A DNA stretch of 64,000 bases from Selaginella moellendorffii (taxonomy: Eukaryota; Streptophyta; Lycopodiopsida; Selaginellales; Selaginellaceae). Position 1 is the stretch's first letter; each line of letters starts with the position of its first letter. The notes under the pieces are model-generated. The model had not been told where the DNA came from and did no database searches. It saw nothing but the letters and a program-made list of their open reading frames with translations. The position numbers and the translations under genes were made by a program. The DNA is taken from NCBI RefSeq assembly GCF_000143415.4, contig NW_003314261.1, positions 1,943,439-2,007,438 on the forward strand, in the 5' to 3' direction. Below, in pieces: positions 22,744 through 34,489 of the stretch.

Positions 22744-23130
22744 TATCAGGAATCCCCCAATTCTTGCCACATTCCTGACTCTCACCGAATTCCTGACCTG
22801 CAGACCACATTCCTAACTCTCAAAACACTTCCCTATTCCTGACTCTCGAGACACTTCCCTATTCCTGACTCTCTGATTTCCTGTATGATTCTTGAGTCTT
22901 GAGATAGATTCCTATTGATGATGTGGCACCTCCTCGACCTCAGCTATATTTAAGCCGTCCTTGATCTAAGAGTGGTGGAGCTTCATCAACCTATAGTATA
23001 TATAGGTTAGCCTTGTTCCATTTCTCCACAATCTGAATCAACACCAGTCTAAGGCCTTTTCTTTGTTTCCACTAGCTTTTCTCTTTGTGTTTTGCATTTT
23101 CTAGTCTTGATCTTGTTGGGGGTCTTGATA
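22744..23130 (+). repeat. 5' LTR of the chromodomain element
   Basis: 387 bp; begins TATCAGG where the 3' LTR has TGTCAGG, and ends TA where the 3' LTR ends CA, both consistent with C-to-T decay on one strand or the other. Confidence 0.92.
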
Positions 23131-23147
23131 GTTTGATTCAGATTGTG
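22992..23147 (+). promoter_or_regulatory. TATA box, predicted transcript start and self-priming site
   Basis: CTATAGTATATATAGG (22991-23006) is a strong TATA element. About 30 bp downstream lies CACAATCTGAATCAA (23027-23041). Two bases after the LTR end is its exact reverse complement, TTGATTCAGATTGTG (23133-23147), in the primer-binding position. This is the layout of the Tf1/sushi self-priming mechanism, where the 5' end of the RNA folds back to prime reverse transcription. No tRNA-type primer site is seen there. Confidence 0.75.
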
Positions 23148-23226
23148 TTTTTTTGTTTTTTGCTTTAGCTCGTTTTGATTGTTTGACTACCTTTGCCTTT
23201 TTTCCCCTTTTTCTTTCTTCTTGTCG

Positions 23227-24168
23227 ATGGAGTCTCCAAGCCATCCTGATTTCTTTGCCGAAGTTCTTGCAAAAATCCAGTCTGAGAATACCGATCTGAA
23301 GGCGACCCTTCTTCGCATGCAGCAGGAGCTTGCTTCACTTTCGGCTCAAGGATCCAGCAAAGTTCCTGAACCGAAGGTGAGTTTCCTGGCAAAATTTTTA
23401 GGCAAGCGTTTGGAGCTTCATGGATTCCTGAACCAAATGGAGCTGATTTTCGCACTTCAACATCGGCGGTACCCCACTCCCGAGTCTCAAATCGGCGTGA
23501 TTGAGACGTTGCTGGAAGGTGCAGCTTTGTCATGGTTTTCTCCTCTTCTGGAGAAGAGCATGAAAGGGGTCGTGGTTCCGAAGCTGATGGATCTTCAATT
23601 GTTCAAAGAGAAGTTCGAAGCATGTTTTGGCGAGACGGATCGGGTTCGGGCTGCTACCACAAAGATGAGACGTCTCTCTCAGGGGTCTCGTCCCGCCTCG
23701 ATCTACACTACAGAGTTCCAACTCCTTGCCTTGGACACTTAGTGGGATGAGCGGGCCCTGATTGACCAATTTCATTTCGGCCTCAACAACAGTGTCAAGG
23801 ATTTGTTGCTCACCATGGAGGATCCCAAGGACCTGTCGGACGCCATCAACAAAGCTGTTCGATGTGACAACTGTCTCTTTGAACGTCGTCAGGAAAGTCC
23901 CCGCGTCGCTGTTTTTCCGTCCCAGACTCAGGAATCCCAGCTTGAGTCTTCGGGGCATACTCCTGAACCTACTGCTCCGGTTCCGATGGATATTTCTGGT
24001 ACTCCCCGACTCATTAGAGGGAAGTTGAGTCCTGTTGAGAAGCAACATCGAATATCTCATAATCTTTGCCTCTACTGTGCTGATCCTAATCACAAAGCAG
24101 CTGTATGTCCCAAGAAGCCTCCCCGATTGCTTGAGTTCACTCTGCCTCAAAGTCCACCTCTATTGTAG
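23227..24168 (+). pseudogene. gag of the chromodomain element
   Basis: The frame starts at ATG 23227 (MESPSHPDFFAEVLAKIQ) with a coiled-coil-like heptad region, then capsid-like sequence (FLNQMELIFALQHRRYP, GAALSWFSPLLE). A TAG at 23740-23742 interrupts it; the same frame continues to a CX2CX4HX4C zinc knuckle (CLYCADPNHKAAVC, near 24065) and stops at 24168. Confidence 0.85.
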
Positions 24169-24209
24169 TCAGAAAACGACCCTGTCCAAACAGAGTAGGA
24201 GTTGTCTGT

Positions 24210-27200
24210 TTGGACATCCCGAATAAAAATCACTTTTCTTCTTTATCAAGCTCCTCACCACCTTTCATCAAAGCCACCACCAATTCCCGCAACTTCTGCG
24301 TCCCATGTCTCCTTTCTTTCACCAGACAATCAGGACTCAAGGCTCTGGTGCTACTGGACTCGGGTGCAACTTCCTGCTTCATGGACACGGACTTTGCTGC
24401 ATGACATCACGTTCCTCTTTCTCCTACCATACGGGATTTGAGGGTTGAAGGCATCAGCGGGCATTTTGTGTCTCCATCTTCTGGACTTAGGGAAACGTTG
24501 CCCATTCAAGTACACATTGGGTCCACCGTCACCAATATCGCCTTCAACATCATCAATAGCAAGTCCTCCTTTGTGGTGCTTGGTCTTCCTTGGTTCCAAC
24601 TACATCAACCTTAGATCTGTTGGAAGGAATTATAGCTCCTCTCTCCCAAATCACCATCTCCCACGGCTTTCCCTACTGTTCATCGAGTCCGAATCAGGAA
24701 TAGTTCCCTAAAATCAAATCGGGGTTCTGTTCCTGACTCTACGAAGTTTTCACCCTCTTCTTTTTCCTCTCTTCCATCTTACACTAGACAATATCCTCAT
24801 CTCATCATTCCATTTAGTTGTACGCCTTCTCCTATCTCCACAATCACTATGAAAGGACTCCTTCATGAAGAACCTCTTTTCCTTTTTGCTTTGCATGTTT
24901 TTCCTGTCAGTTTTCCTGAGAAGTATCATGATTTTGGGGATGTGTTTGACAAGAAAAAAGCTAGTGTCTTGCCTATTCATCGGCCTTATGACTGTCCCAT
25001 TGATTTACAGGAAGGAGCGTCACCTCCGTGGGGGCCTATCTACGGGTTATCCCCGTCCGAGCTTCAGGCCCTCAAAGAGTACGTGGATCAGAACCTTGCC
25101 TCGGGGTACATTCAGCATTCACAATCCCCAGCTGGAGCACCTGTCTTCTTTGTCAAGAAGAAGGACGAGAGTTTGCGGCTAGTCATCGACTACCGAGGTT
25201 TGAACAAGGTGACTGTTCGGAACCGTTATCCGATGCCCCTGATCTCGGACCTGTTGGAACGCCTCGGCGGTGCCCACTTCTTCACCAAGATCGACCTCCG
25301 TGGAGCATACAACCTAATCCGGATCCGGCCTGGTGATGAATGGAAGACTGCGTTCCGAACCCGCTATGGCCACTTCGAGTACATTGTCATGCCATTTGGC
25401 TTGACAAATGCTCCAGCAGTTTTTCAACACATGGCAAAGGACATCTTTCGGGAGTTTCTTGATCAGATGGTGATCGTCTACCTCGATGACATCCTCATCT
25501 ACTCAAAAACTCAGGAGGAGCACGACGAACATGTACGTAAGGTGCTAGCAAAGTTGTGAGAACACGGCCTATACGCGAAGCTTGAGAAATGTTCCTTTGA
25601 TCAGCAGTCTGTGGAGTTCCTTGGGTACATTGTCACTCCTGAGGGTATCACGATGGATCCTGCCAAAGTCAAGACTATTCTCGAATGGGAGCTTCTCCAA
25701 TCAATGTCGGACGTTCAGGTTTTCCTTGGCTTCGCCAACTTCTATCGCAAATTCATTGATCACTACTTTGACATTGTCCTTCCTCTCACGCATCTCACTC
25801 GCAAGGATGTTCCCTTCTCTTGGTCTACTGCTGCCCAGCAGGCCTTTGACACACTCAAGGCGGCCTTCAGTTCTGCTCCCGTCTTGATCCACGCTGATCC
25901 CTCACAACCTTTCTTCATCGAGGCTGACGCCTCCGACTTTGCCATTGGTGCTGTGCTGTCTCAACTCGGAGCGGATCAAGAATTTCATCCAGTCGCTTTC
26001 CATTCTCGGAAATTCCAGCCGGCGGAGATCAATTATGAAATCCACGACAAGGAGCTCCTTGCTATTGTGGATTCCTTTGGAGAGTGGCGTCGTTTCTTGG
26101 AGGGGGCAGGCCATCAAACAACGGTCTGAACGGATCACAAAAATCTCGAGTACTTTGCCACTTCCCGAGTTTTGAGCCGTCGTCAAGTAAGGTGGGCACA
26201 ATTCCTGAGTTGGTTTGACTTTGTTATCAAGTACAGACCTGGAAAGCTTCAAGGCCTTCCTGATGCTCTTTCAAGGCGCTCCTATCTCAGTCTCAGGCCT
26301 GGTAATCCTGCCTTCGATCAACAAGATCAAGTTATCCTCAGTCCTGATCGGCTTCAAGTTATGGCAATTTCCCTGGCCCCTTAGGACACCTCCTTGATGG
26401 ATGCGATCAGAAACGATCTTCAATTTGATGATCTCGCCAATGACATTTTCCCCCATCTTCAGGCTGGACACCAAGTGACTCCCGACTGCCAGCGATTTGA
26501 AGAGTTTGAGTTCTTAGATGGCTTATTGTACCTTGGGGAGCAGCTTTACGTTCTTGAAGGTGATGCTCGAAGGTTGGTTCTGATGGCGTGCCACGATAGC
26601 CTGACTGCTGGTCACTTCGGCATTGCGAAAACCTATGAGCTGGTTGCACGGGATTTTTTGTGGCCTCACATAGATGACTATATCAAAGCCTTTGTTACCT
26701 TCTGTGACACTTGCGCTCGGAATAAGGTACCTCGTCACCTTCCTTCAGGTTTGTTTCGATCCCTCCTGGTCCCTTCAGGTCCTTGGAAATCCATCTCCAT
26801 GGATTTCTTGAGTGATCTTCCTAGTTTTGGAGGCTTTAACAACATTTTAGTTGTGGTGCATCGCTTCACAAATATGGCGCACTTCCTGCCATGTACCAAG
26901 GAGTTTTCGGGTGAGGACATGGCAAAACTGGTATTCAGGGAAATTTTCCGACTTCATGGGATTCCTGCAGATGTGGTTTCGGATTGGGGACCTCAGTTTA
27001 TCTCTCATTTTTGGCAATGGTTTTTGCAACTGCTAGGAGTGAAGGCCAACCTCTCCTTAGCATATCATCCTCAAACTGATGGACAGTCCGAGCGAACGAT
27101 TCAGACGTTGGAACAATTCTTGAGGTGCTTCATCAACTATCATCAGGATAACTGGTTCGATATCCTTCCCCTTGCTGAGTTCTCCTATAACAACTCTATT

Positions 27201-27255
27201 CACTCCTCTCTTCAAGTTTCCCCCTTCTTTGCGAACTCTGGTCGAAATCCTTGAT
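24210..27255 (+). pseudogene. pol of the chromodomain element: protease, RT, RNase H, integrase
   Basis: The frame differs from gag. Protease shows LVLLDSGATSCF (near 24346). Reverse transcriptase (about 24980-25560) has [25 protein letters not shown] and YLDDILIYS. RNase H shows EADASDFAIGAVLSQ and TDHKNLEYF. Integrase has the H-H-C-C region (HDSLTAGHFGIAK, CDTCARNK) and D-D-E core (SMDFLSDLPSFGG, VSDWGPQFISHFW, HPQTDGQSERTIQTLEQF). In-frame stops occur at about 24403, 25557, 26127, 26382 and 27252. YLDD and GLTNA are typical of chromoviruses. Confidence 0.9.
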
Positions 27256-27944
27256 TTAATCTCTCACTTCCTTCTCCATCCGACTCCTCTTGTTCAAATC
27301 CCCACTCTGAGGCATTTGTCTCCAACCTCCAGGAAATCCACAACTCCATCTCCTTCCATCTCCATCGTGCTCAGGAATCTCACAAAACATTTGCCAATAT
27401 CCATCGTCAGGATTGTCCCCCTTACAATATCAGGGATAAAGTCTGGCTCCTCAGGAGAAATATCTCCACCACTAGGCCCTGTCCAAAACTCGATTTCAAA
27501 TGCCTTGGTCCATTCCCTATCACTGCCATCATTAATCCTGTCACTTATCACCTTGCACTTCCTTCCTCATATCAAATTCACCCCGTTTTTCACTCCTCTC
27601 TCCTTGAGCCTTATATTCCCAGTCCTATTCCAAATCGGGTCATTCCTCCACCTCCACCAGTGCAGCTCGAGGATGGGTCTGAGTACGAGGTTCAAGACAT
27701 CCTTGATTCCAAGATTTCACGGTCTAAACTCTACTATCTGGTCGATTGGAAGGGGTATGGACCTGAGGAACGCACTTGGGAACCTGCGGACAACCTGATT
27801 CATTCTCTTGACCTTGTTCAGGACTTCCACCACCGCTATCCTTCTCGTCCCAGTCCCCATTCTTTTTCTCCATCTCCCATCCCTTGCCGCTCATCTCATC
27901 CTCCTCTTTGTTCACGTTCACATCCTCGTTCCTCTCGTTCTTGA
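27256..27944 (+). pseudogene. Integrase C-terminus and chromodomain of the chromodomain element
   Basis: After a frameshift the pol frame resumes with YEVQDILDSKISRSKLYYL and VDWKGYGPEERTWEP (27690-27790), a classical chromodomain with its aromatic residues (Y, W, W) present. In chromoviruses this domain directs integration toward particular chromatin. A S/P/H-rich tail runs up to the 3' LTR. Confidence 0.9.
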
Positions 27945-27956
27945 GGAGGGGGTGCT

Positions 27957-28342
27957 GTCAGGAATCCCCCAATTCTTGCCACATTCCTGACTCTCACCGG
28001 ATTCCTGACCTGCAGACCACATTCCTAACTCTCAAAACACTTCCCTATTCCTGACTCTCGAGACACTTCCCTATTCCTGACTCTCTAATTTCCTGTACGA
28101 TTCTTGAGTCTCGAGCCAGATTCCTGATGATGATGTGGTGCCTCCTCGACCTCAGCTATAATTAGGCCGTCCTCGATCTAAGAGTGGTGGAGCTTCATCA
28201 ACCTATAGTATATATAGGTTAGCCTTGTTCCATTTCTCCACAATCTGAATCAACACCAGTCTAAGGCCTTTTCTTTGTTTCCACTAGCTTTTCTCTTTGT
28301 CTTTTGCATTTTCCAGTCTTGATCTTGTTTGGGGTCTTGACA
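27957..28342 (+). repeat. 3' LTR of the chromodomain element
   Basis: 386 bp, TGTCAGGAATCC to GTCTTGACA, followed by the CTACC target duplication. Confidence 0.93.
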
Positions 28343-28792
28343 CTACCTCTTCTTGGATTTCAGGGAATATTGAGGTAGCTTCTTCACAAATTCTTGTGAT
28401 AGAGAGTAGACAGGGCTGAGTCCTTTCCAACGAGCCCACCAACAGTCAAAATGGGGAAGGATCGAGACCAAAGTCTCCTAAAGAGGCAAATGGGTTTCCT
28501 TCACCTTTATTTCTCTTCATCATAGGCATTTTGAGCAACTTGAGCACAAGTCTATAGTCTTCCTGCTCCTATCAACCCAGTTGCCTTCACCGGGCATTTA
28601 CAGTGTTCAGGGTATTTGATGTCGATACAAAGTAGACGTGCGACAAATTGGCACCCTTTTACCATACCTCAAGGCCCTAAGGTATGGAGTAAACTTTCTA
28701 ACCTCCAAAGGCAACTTAGGTAGGACATTACACCTTCTCTAGCTGAGTCCTCTTTATCCTTCGCAGATTCCAGTGACTTCGATTTACGAGCT

Positions 28793-29632
28793 ATGGCGCA
28801 GCCACCTTTAACTCAACCTTAGCTCCATGTTCTACAGAAGGGGAGTGATCTGCCGACCTTCTCAAGTGTTAGAACAGTCTCTCCAACATCGCATATCAGT
28901 CGCTTTGATTACTATTGCACCACAAACATGATCGTTGATGATGATCGTATGTTCTGCGACTTCTTGCAGTCTCTCGAAGGCAAAGCAGCAACTTGGGCAG
29001 ATTCTCTCCTCCCAAAGGACCAGACATACTTCCAGACACTACTTGCTTCTTTCAAAGAATGTTTCGTTGAAGAAAAACCCACAAATTAGTTACTTGTCGA
29101 CATCTTTTCGTTCCGGTAGGGTGCTCACGAGTCTGTTCTTGACTATATCACTCAGTTTTGAGCATACTGGAAGCAGTGTTGGGATTGGAGAGTGGTCCAA
29201 GGTGAGCAATAGGGGATCATGGCATTCACAGCAGGTCTGCGTGGGAACTTGCAGCGGAAACTTCTTAAGAAGACATTTAGGTCTTGCCGCGAGGCATTTT
29301 CATTTGCCACGAAGTTGGAAAGAGAGCTCCTTGTCGACCTAAGGATTGCTAGAGTAGATTTTGACCAAGCTATCACCCCGTCAGAGTCACCTTGTGTAGC
29401 TCTTCACCTGTCCACACCAAAGCCCGTCTCTATTGAGCATACACCTCTAGCTATTGAGAACTTTGCCAACGAGATGTGGCAGCTGAAGGAGATCATTCTT
29501 CAGCAGCAATCACACCATGACAAACAGCTCCAGAAGCTAGTGGAGTCCAGAAAAGAGGCCGATACAGCTCGGAAATGTAGATTTAAGTCCCATTGGTGCA
29601 CTCATTGCGAGACGAACACACACAACATGTAG
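28793..29632 (+). pseudogene. gag of the right gypsy family B copy
   Basis: Broken plus-strand frames give MAQPPLTQP, LEGKAATWADSLL and, later, the zinc-knuckle region CTHCETNTHNM, matching the left copy. Several stops (for example the in-frame TAG near 28820) and a shift near 29160 are present. Confidence 0.8.
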
Positions 29633-29689
29633 TGCTGCTTTAAGCTTCACCCAGAGCTTCGGCCTCCACCTTCTCAACACTTCCGTTTG

Positions 29690-30645
29690 CTGACAATTCC
29701 ACATCACCTCGGGGTCCAGAGACATATCAGGAGCAGTTGGAGCGACAAGCAATTGAAGCAGCCCCTTCGTCAAGCAAAGGCAAGGCACCGGCCTCATCGG
29801 TCAACACGATTTTGGTAGCCGAGGAACTCTATAGGCAACAGCAACAAACTGTAGCCACTCGAGCCCAAGCGAAGCAGAAGGCACCCGCTCAGCCTACTAC
29901 AGATCCCCCAAATGCCGGTTGAGAATGAATCTCTATCAGCACCAAATCCAGTGATACAGAGGGTGGCTTGTAAGCTCCCCTTCAAGTCACTACTCTTTTC
30001 TCCTTTTGAGATCTCACCAATAGCAATTCCTATTCTGGAGCTGGTTTTTCAACAGCTAGTTTACACTCCCATCACCTTTTCGCTCCGAGACAAGTTGTGT
30101 CTTGTCCCGGGATTTGGCCAGTGTTTAGAGGAGTTTACACAGTCAGGAACCGGTTTAGGGTTTAGGGTCCCTTTGCTAACAATTCCACATCACCTCGAGG
30201 TCCAGAGACATATCAGGAGCAGTTGGAGCGACAAGCAATTGAAGTAGCCCCTTCATCAAGCAAAAGCAAGGCACCAACCGCATCAGTCAACATGATTTTT
30301 GTAGCTGAGGAACTCTATAGGCAATAGCAGCAAACTGCAGCCACTCGAGCCCAAGTGAAGAAGAAGGCAGCCGCTCAACCTGGCATCGATCCCCCAGTGT
30401 TGGTTGAGAGTGAATCTCTGTTAGCACCAAATCTAGTGACACAGAGGGTGGCTTGTAAGCTCCCCTTCAAGTCACTACTCTCTTCTCCTTCTGAGATCTC
30501 ACCAATAGCTATTCCTATTCTGGAGCCAGTTCTTCAACAGCTGGTTGACACTCCCATCACCTTTTCACTTCGAGACAAGTTGTGTCTTGTCTCAGGATTC
30601 GGCCAGCATTTAGAGGAGTTTTCTCAGTCAGGAACACTAGAGAGC
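29690..30645 (+). repeat. 487 bp tandem duplication between gag and protease
   Basis: The words ATTCCACATCACCTCG start at 29695 and 30182, and the two units stay aligned through the Q/A-rich linker and the FKSLL segment. The junction carries GGTTTAGGGTTTAGGG. The left copy of the family has one unit, so the duplication is specific to this copy. Confidence 0.8.
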
Positions 30646-30921
30646 ACTCTCAAGAGGACTCCTCAAGATGTGCACATTGTCGACATGATAAGATACGGTG
30701 GAGATCCTAGTTCATTCTTCGTCCTGGTGCAGATTGGTACTTCCTCTTGTAAGATGGATGCTTTGGTTGACTCCGGTTCTGGAAGCAACATTATCTCTCT
30801 TACAGTTGCCCTTTCGGCACAGCTACAGATCACTGAGACCTCCTCCATCGTGCTCAAAACCTTCGCCAACCACACTGTTCCTCCAGTGGGCATTTTCTGT
30901 GGTGTCAAGGTCTCTGTGTAG
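30355..30921 (+). pseudogene. Protease region of the right gypsy family B copy
   Basis: A 188-residue frame ends with HIVDMIRYGGDPSSFFV and DALVDSGSGSNIISLTV, the DSG retropepsin site. It ends at TAG 30919-30921, and the downstream linker to 31910 has several stops. Confidence 0.85.
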
Positions 30922-31910
30922 GGTTTATTTCTGAGGCAGATTTCCTCGTGGTTGACTACCAACGTCTTGGAACGTCCTCTTTGAAGGACTCTATCATCCT
31001 TGGCCACTTATGGCAATTCACAGCCCATTGCACTATTGATAGTGCAAAATTTAAGATGGAGATTAGCGATGGAACCCATAGCGCCACCTTTCTCAACAAC
31101 CACGGCAGAGCTCTTCCTCAGCAAGCCTAACAGGCTCAAACTAAGATGGCCTCCACACCACAGTTCCCTCTTGAGCTCACAGAGGTTTTTCCTGAGTTGG
31201 CGGTGGAGTCGACCATTTATATGATGGATGCTGTCTCATGCAATGCAATTGACATGGTTGGAGGTGAGTCAGATAGCTCGAGACATCTCTCAGCTTTACT
31301 CTCTTTATTTTAGGGTAAGGCCGAGCCTCTCGCCATGCCCTCTTTATTTGATGGCGGGGCATATATGGTACGGGCTCCCATATCCAGCTTTTCAGAGTGT
31401 TTCTTGATAGAGGAAGGGCTTCTCGATTCGTTTCTTGCATAGGACCAACTCTCTCTTATGGAGCTTGATGACACAATCACTCTAGACCAGGTCCATCTTT
31501 CATAGGACACAGTTGAACTCAATCCTCCTCAACAACTGTCTGAGGTGTCACACAGCCTGCATCTTCCTACAAAAATCACTATAGCTGATGAGTCCGAGCA
31601 TATTTTGTCATGATATTTCTTGGAGACAGAAGATGACATCCAGACACACAACTGGCAGAAAGAATCAAGCCAATCAGACATGCTGCATGCGAGTTATGGC
31701 TCTTTGAGTTCAGAATTTCCTACCGTGGAGCTCCCGGTACAGGTCCCAGTGTATTACACTGAAACTTCAACACCAAACTTGGACTAGACTTCGGTGGAGG
31801 ATCTTCCTTCACTTGCAGAGTACTTGGCTACAGTCCTTGCATTGGACATTGAGCGCTCAGAGCATTAGAAGCAAAGAGAACAACAAACAAAAACTCCGAA
31901 TCCAACAACA

Positions 31911-32273
31911 ATGTTCTTGCTTGACTCGCCAGAGACAGTCTTACCAGATGTGGTGTCCCCAACATCTTTATTGAAAGAAGAGGACACTCCTATGATTACA
32001 GCTTATTTTGATGGTGCTTTCTGCCCCAAAAACCAGGTTGCCGGCATTGGAGTTTGGATGATTGATTCTGCGGAGAACAAAGTAGCCGACCTCTCTATCA
32101 CTTTGCCAGCAACATCAGCTAATGAGGCAGAGTACTTGGTGGCTATCAGTGCCATGAAGTTGGCCACAGATCTCAAGTTTAGGCGAGTTACCTTCATTGG
32201 GGATGCAGAACTGATCATGCGCCAACTTACTAGAGAATACCAAGTCCGTAAAGAGAACCTGAAAGAGCTATAG
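31911..32273 (+). pseudogene. Extra RNase H (archaeal-type-like) upstream of reverse transcriptase
   Basis: The frame has AYFDGAFCPKNQVAGIG, ANEAEYLVAISAMKLA and IGDAELIMRQLTREY: the D, E and D of an RNase H of the archaeal/plant type found as a second RNase H in Tat/Ogre elements. Here it precedes the reverse transcriptase. It ends at TAG 32271-32273, directly before the RT frame. The usual place reported for this domain is after the gypsy RNase H, so the order is notable. Confidence 0.75.
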
Positions 32274-32279
32274 CAGCGG

Positions 32280-33818
32280 GTGGTCAACCTGAAGGATGAG
32301 TTCTCCCAGATGACTTTTCAAAGTGTCCCTCATGAAGAAAACTTATGGGTAGACAGGTTATCACATCAAGCAATCACCATGATGCGAGAGGTGAAAGGCA
32401 CTCCCTACTCTTTGGTTTCTAGGGTCAGGGAGGAATCAAAGATAAATGAGCCCCCTAAGCCCAAGGTTTCTCCAGACTTTAAGGTTCATGCCGTTTTCTT
32501 GGGTGATGACAAGGACCAGGTCTTTATCGCCACATCACTTGCTTCAACAAACGCAGCAAAGCTCTTGGATCTCCTCCACTGTTTCAAGGACGTGTTTTCT
32601 TGGGACTACAGCCAGCTTCTAGGAGTTCCCATGGACACAATCATGCATAGTATTGTGCTTTTAGAGATAGCCAAACCAGTCCGTCAAACGATGCGGCGTT
32701 TCAGCCCGGCAGCTCACTCCGAGATGAAGTTGGAGATCAAGCGACTTCTGGCAGCCAGCTTTATTTACCCTTTGGAGAGCTCAGAGTGGGTGGCCAATCT
32801 CATCCCTGCATGCAAGGCAAATGGAAAACTCTGCCTCTGCATTGACTTTCAAGACTTGAACAAGGCAACTGCAAAATATCACTTTCCAACTCCATTTATC
32901 AATGCAATTGTAGATGAGATGACTGGACACCATTACTACTCTTTCATGGATGGCTTTTCAGGGTACAATCAGATCTTCATTCATCCCAATCATCGAGATC
33001 TTATGGCCTTCCGAACACCTTGGGGCGTCTTCGCTTTTAACATCCTCCCTTTTTGCTTGTGTAACACCGGAGCTACCTTTCAGCACTTTATGACCCACGC
33101 CTTTCATGACTTAATTGGAGACGCCTTGAGGGTGTATATGGTTGATCTGTGCACAACCTCTGACTCCTGTGAGGACCACCTTGTCCACTTGGAGCATATC
33201 TTCACTTGCTACCGACAACACAGGTTTTTATTGAACCCAGCAAAGTGTAAATTCGGGGTGAGTGAAGGCCAGTTGCTAGGCTTTGATGTCTCACAGGATG
33301 GGATCAAGCCCCAGGTAGTCAAGGCTCAGGAGATTCTGGATTGGAACCCACCAACCAACTTGAAGCAGCTTCGCAGCGTCCTCAAGCAAACGGGTTTCTT
33401 TCGCCGTTTCCTCCACAACTATGCTGCACATTCACGGCCTCTGATAGCTTTGCTACAGCACAACATTCCATTTGTTTGGGGTGAGTCCCAGCAACAAGCC
33501 TTTGAATCACTGAAGCAGTCACTTCGCATGGCCCCGGTACTCCAACCACCAGAGCGACAACTTCCTTTCGACATCTACATCACAACGGGTACAGCGGCTT
33601 TTGGAGTATGTATTTGCCAATGTTCACAATCTGGCAAGCCACCACATGCAACATACTATGCTTCACATTCGTTCAAGGAGACTGAGAAGAAGTACGTGGA
33701 TGCGGAAAAAGAAGTAGTGGCTGTTGTTTACACCTTAGAGCGATTTCGTCATTTTCTCGCTGGAGCCTATATCCATTTCCACGTCTATTTTAATGTGTTG
33801 ACCTTTCTTTTACAGTGA
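32280..33818 (+). pseudogene. Reverse transcriptase and RNase H of the right gypsy family B copy
   Basis: 512 residues without a stop: FSWDYSQLLGVP, FIYPLESSEWVANLIPA, SFMDGFSGYNQIFIHPN, then MVDLCTTSDS where YxDD is expected, so the catalytic DD is lost. Connection and RNase H parts follow (LKQTGFFRRFLHNYA, THATYYASHSFKETEKKYVDAEKE). It ends at 33818, just before the TRIM insertion. Confidence 0.88.
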
Positions 33819-33864
33819 CTGGTTCACAGTCTTCATTCTTTATCTTGGATTGTGACTATCCAAG

Positions 33865-34374
33865 TGTAAGCAACCAAAGGGAACGACTTGAGAGACGATC
33901 CATAGGGTTCAAATATAGAGGGAAAGGGCCCATGAACAAAAGTGCACCCCCTTTTCTAATCGGTTAAGGGTCTTGGGATACTTGGGATTAAGCGTCCTTG
34001 GGTTTGAATAGTACTGAGCTGGGTGACCTCCCGAGAAGTCCAGACTCAGGAGTTTACATTTGGTATCGAAGCGGGGTCTTGGGTCTGACTCTGTTGGTTG
34101 TCTAAGAGAATCACACCACATGTTGATTGACATTTGGCTGGTCCAGTTTGCTCCCGTTGGTCCATCTATGCATGGTGGATTGTAAGCAACCAAAGGGAAC
34201 AACTTGAGAGACAATCCATGGGGTTCAAATATAGAGGGAAAGAGCCCATGAACAAGAGTGCACCCCCTTTTCCAATCGGTTAAGGGTCTTGGGATACTTG
34301 GGATTAAGTGTCCTTGGGTTTGAATAGTACTGGGCTGGGTGACCTCCTGGGAAGTCCAGACTCAGGAGCTTACA
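33865..34374 (+). mobile_element. Cassandra-type TRIM with 5S-like LTRs, copy 1
   Basis: LTRs at 33865-34058 and 34181-34374 (194 bp each, TGTAAGCAACC to CTTACA or TTTACA) enclose 122 bp. The target duplication is CCAAG (33860-33864 and 34375-34379). The 5' LTR is followed by TTTGGTATCGAAGC, close to the initiator-tRNA primer site TGGTATCAGAGC. Each LTR holds a 5S-rRNA-like block with TTAAGYGTCCTTGGG, TAGTACTG and TGGGTGACCTCCTGGGAAGT. It carries no coding capacity. It sits between the RNase H and integrase of gypsy family B. Confidence 0.93.
34296..34364 (+). ncRNA. 5S rRNA-like internal promoter block in the Cassandra LTR
   Basis: GGATTAAGTGTCCTTGGG, then TAGTACTGGGC, then TGGGTGACCTCCTGGGAAGT correspond to box A, the intermediate element and box C of plant 5S genes, with correct order and spacing. 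In Cassandra such blocks are transcribed by RNA polymerase III. Equivalent blocks are at about 33985-34048, 42395-42460, 42800-42855 and, inverted, 51980-52045. Confidence 0.85.
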
Positions 34375-34489
34375 CCAAGAGTTCCAGCCGACTTTTCACA
34401 TGCGATAGAAGCGTGTGATGGATTTGAGTGAGTTCCTGGTTGCTGAAGCTACTTCCTTTGTGGTCCCAGTAGCATTATAGGACATTGTA

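Larger units (their letters stand above)
22744..28342 (+). mobile_element. Complete chromodomain Ty3/gypsy element (Tcn1/Tf1-like), nested in gypsy family B
   Basis: LTRs at 22744-23130 and 27957-28342 (TRTCAGGAATCC start, GGTCTTGAYA end) and a perfect 5 bp TSD, CTACC (22739-22743 and 28343-28347), define the element. Coding order is gag, protease, reverse transcriptase, RNase H, integrase, chromodomain, as in chromoviruses. It interrupts the leader of the family B copy: the sequence on its two sides joins to match the inverted leader at 20660-20950. It holds several nonsense codons, so it is no longer active. Confidence 0.93.
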
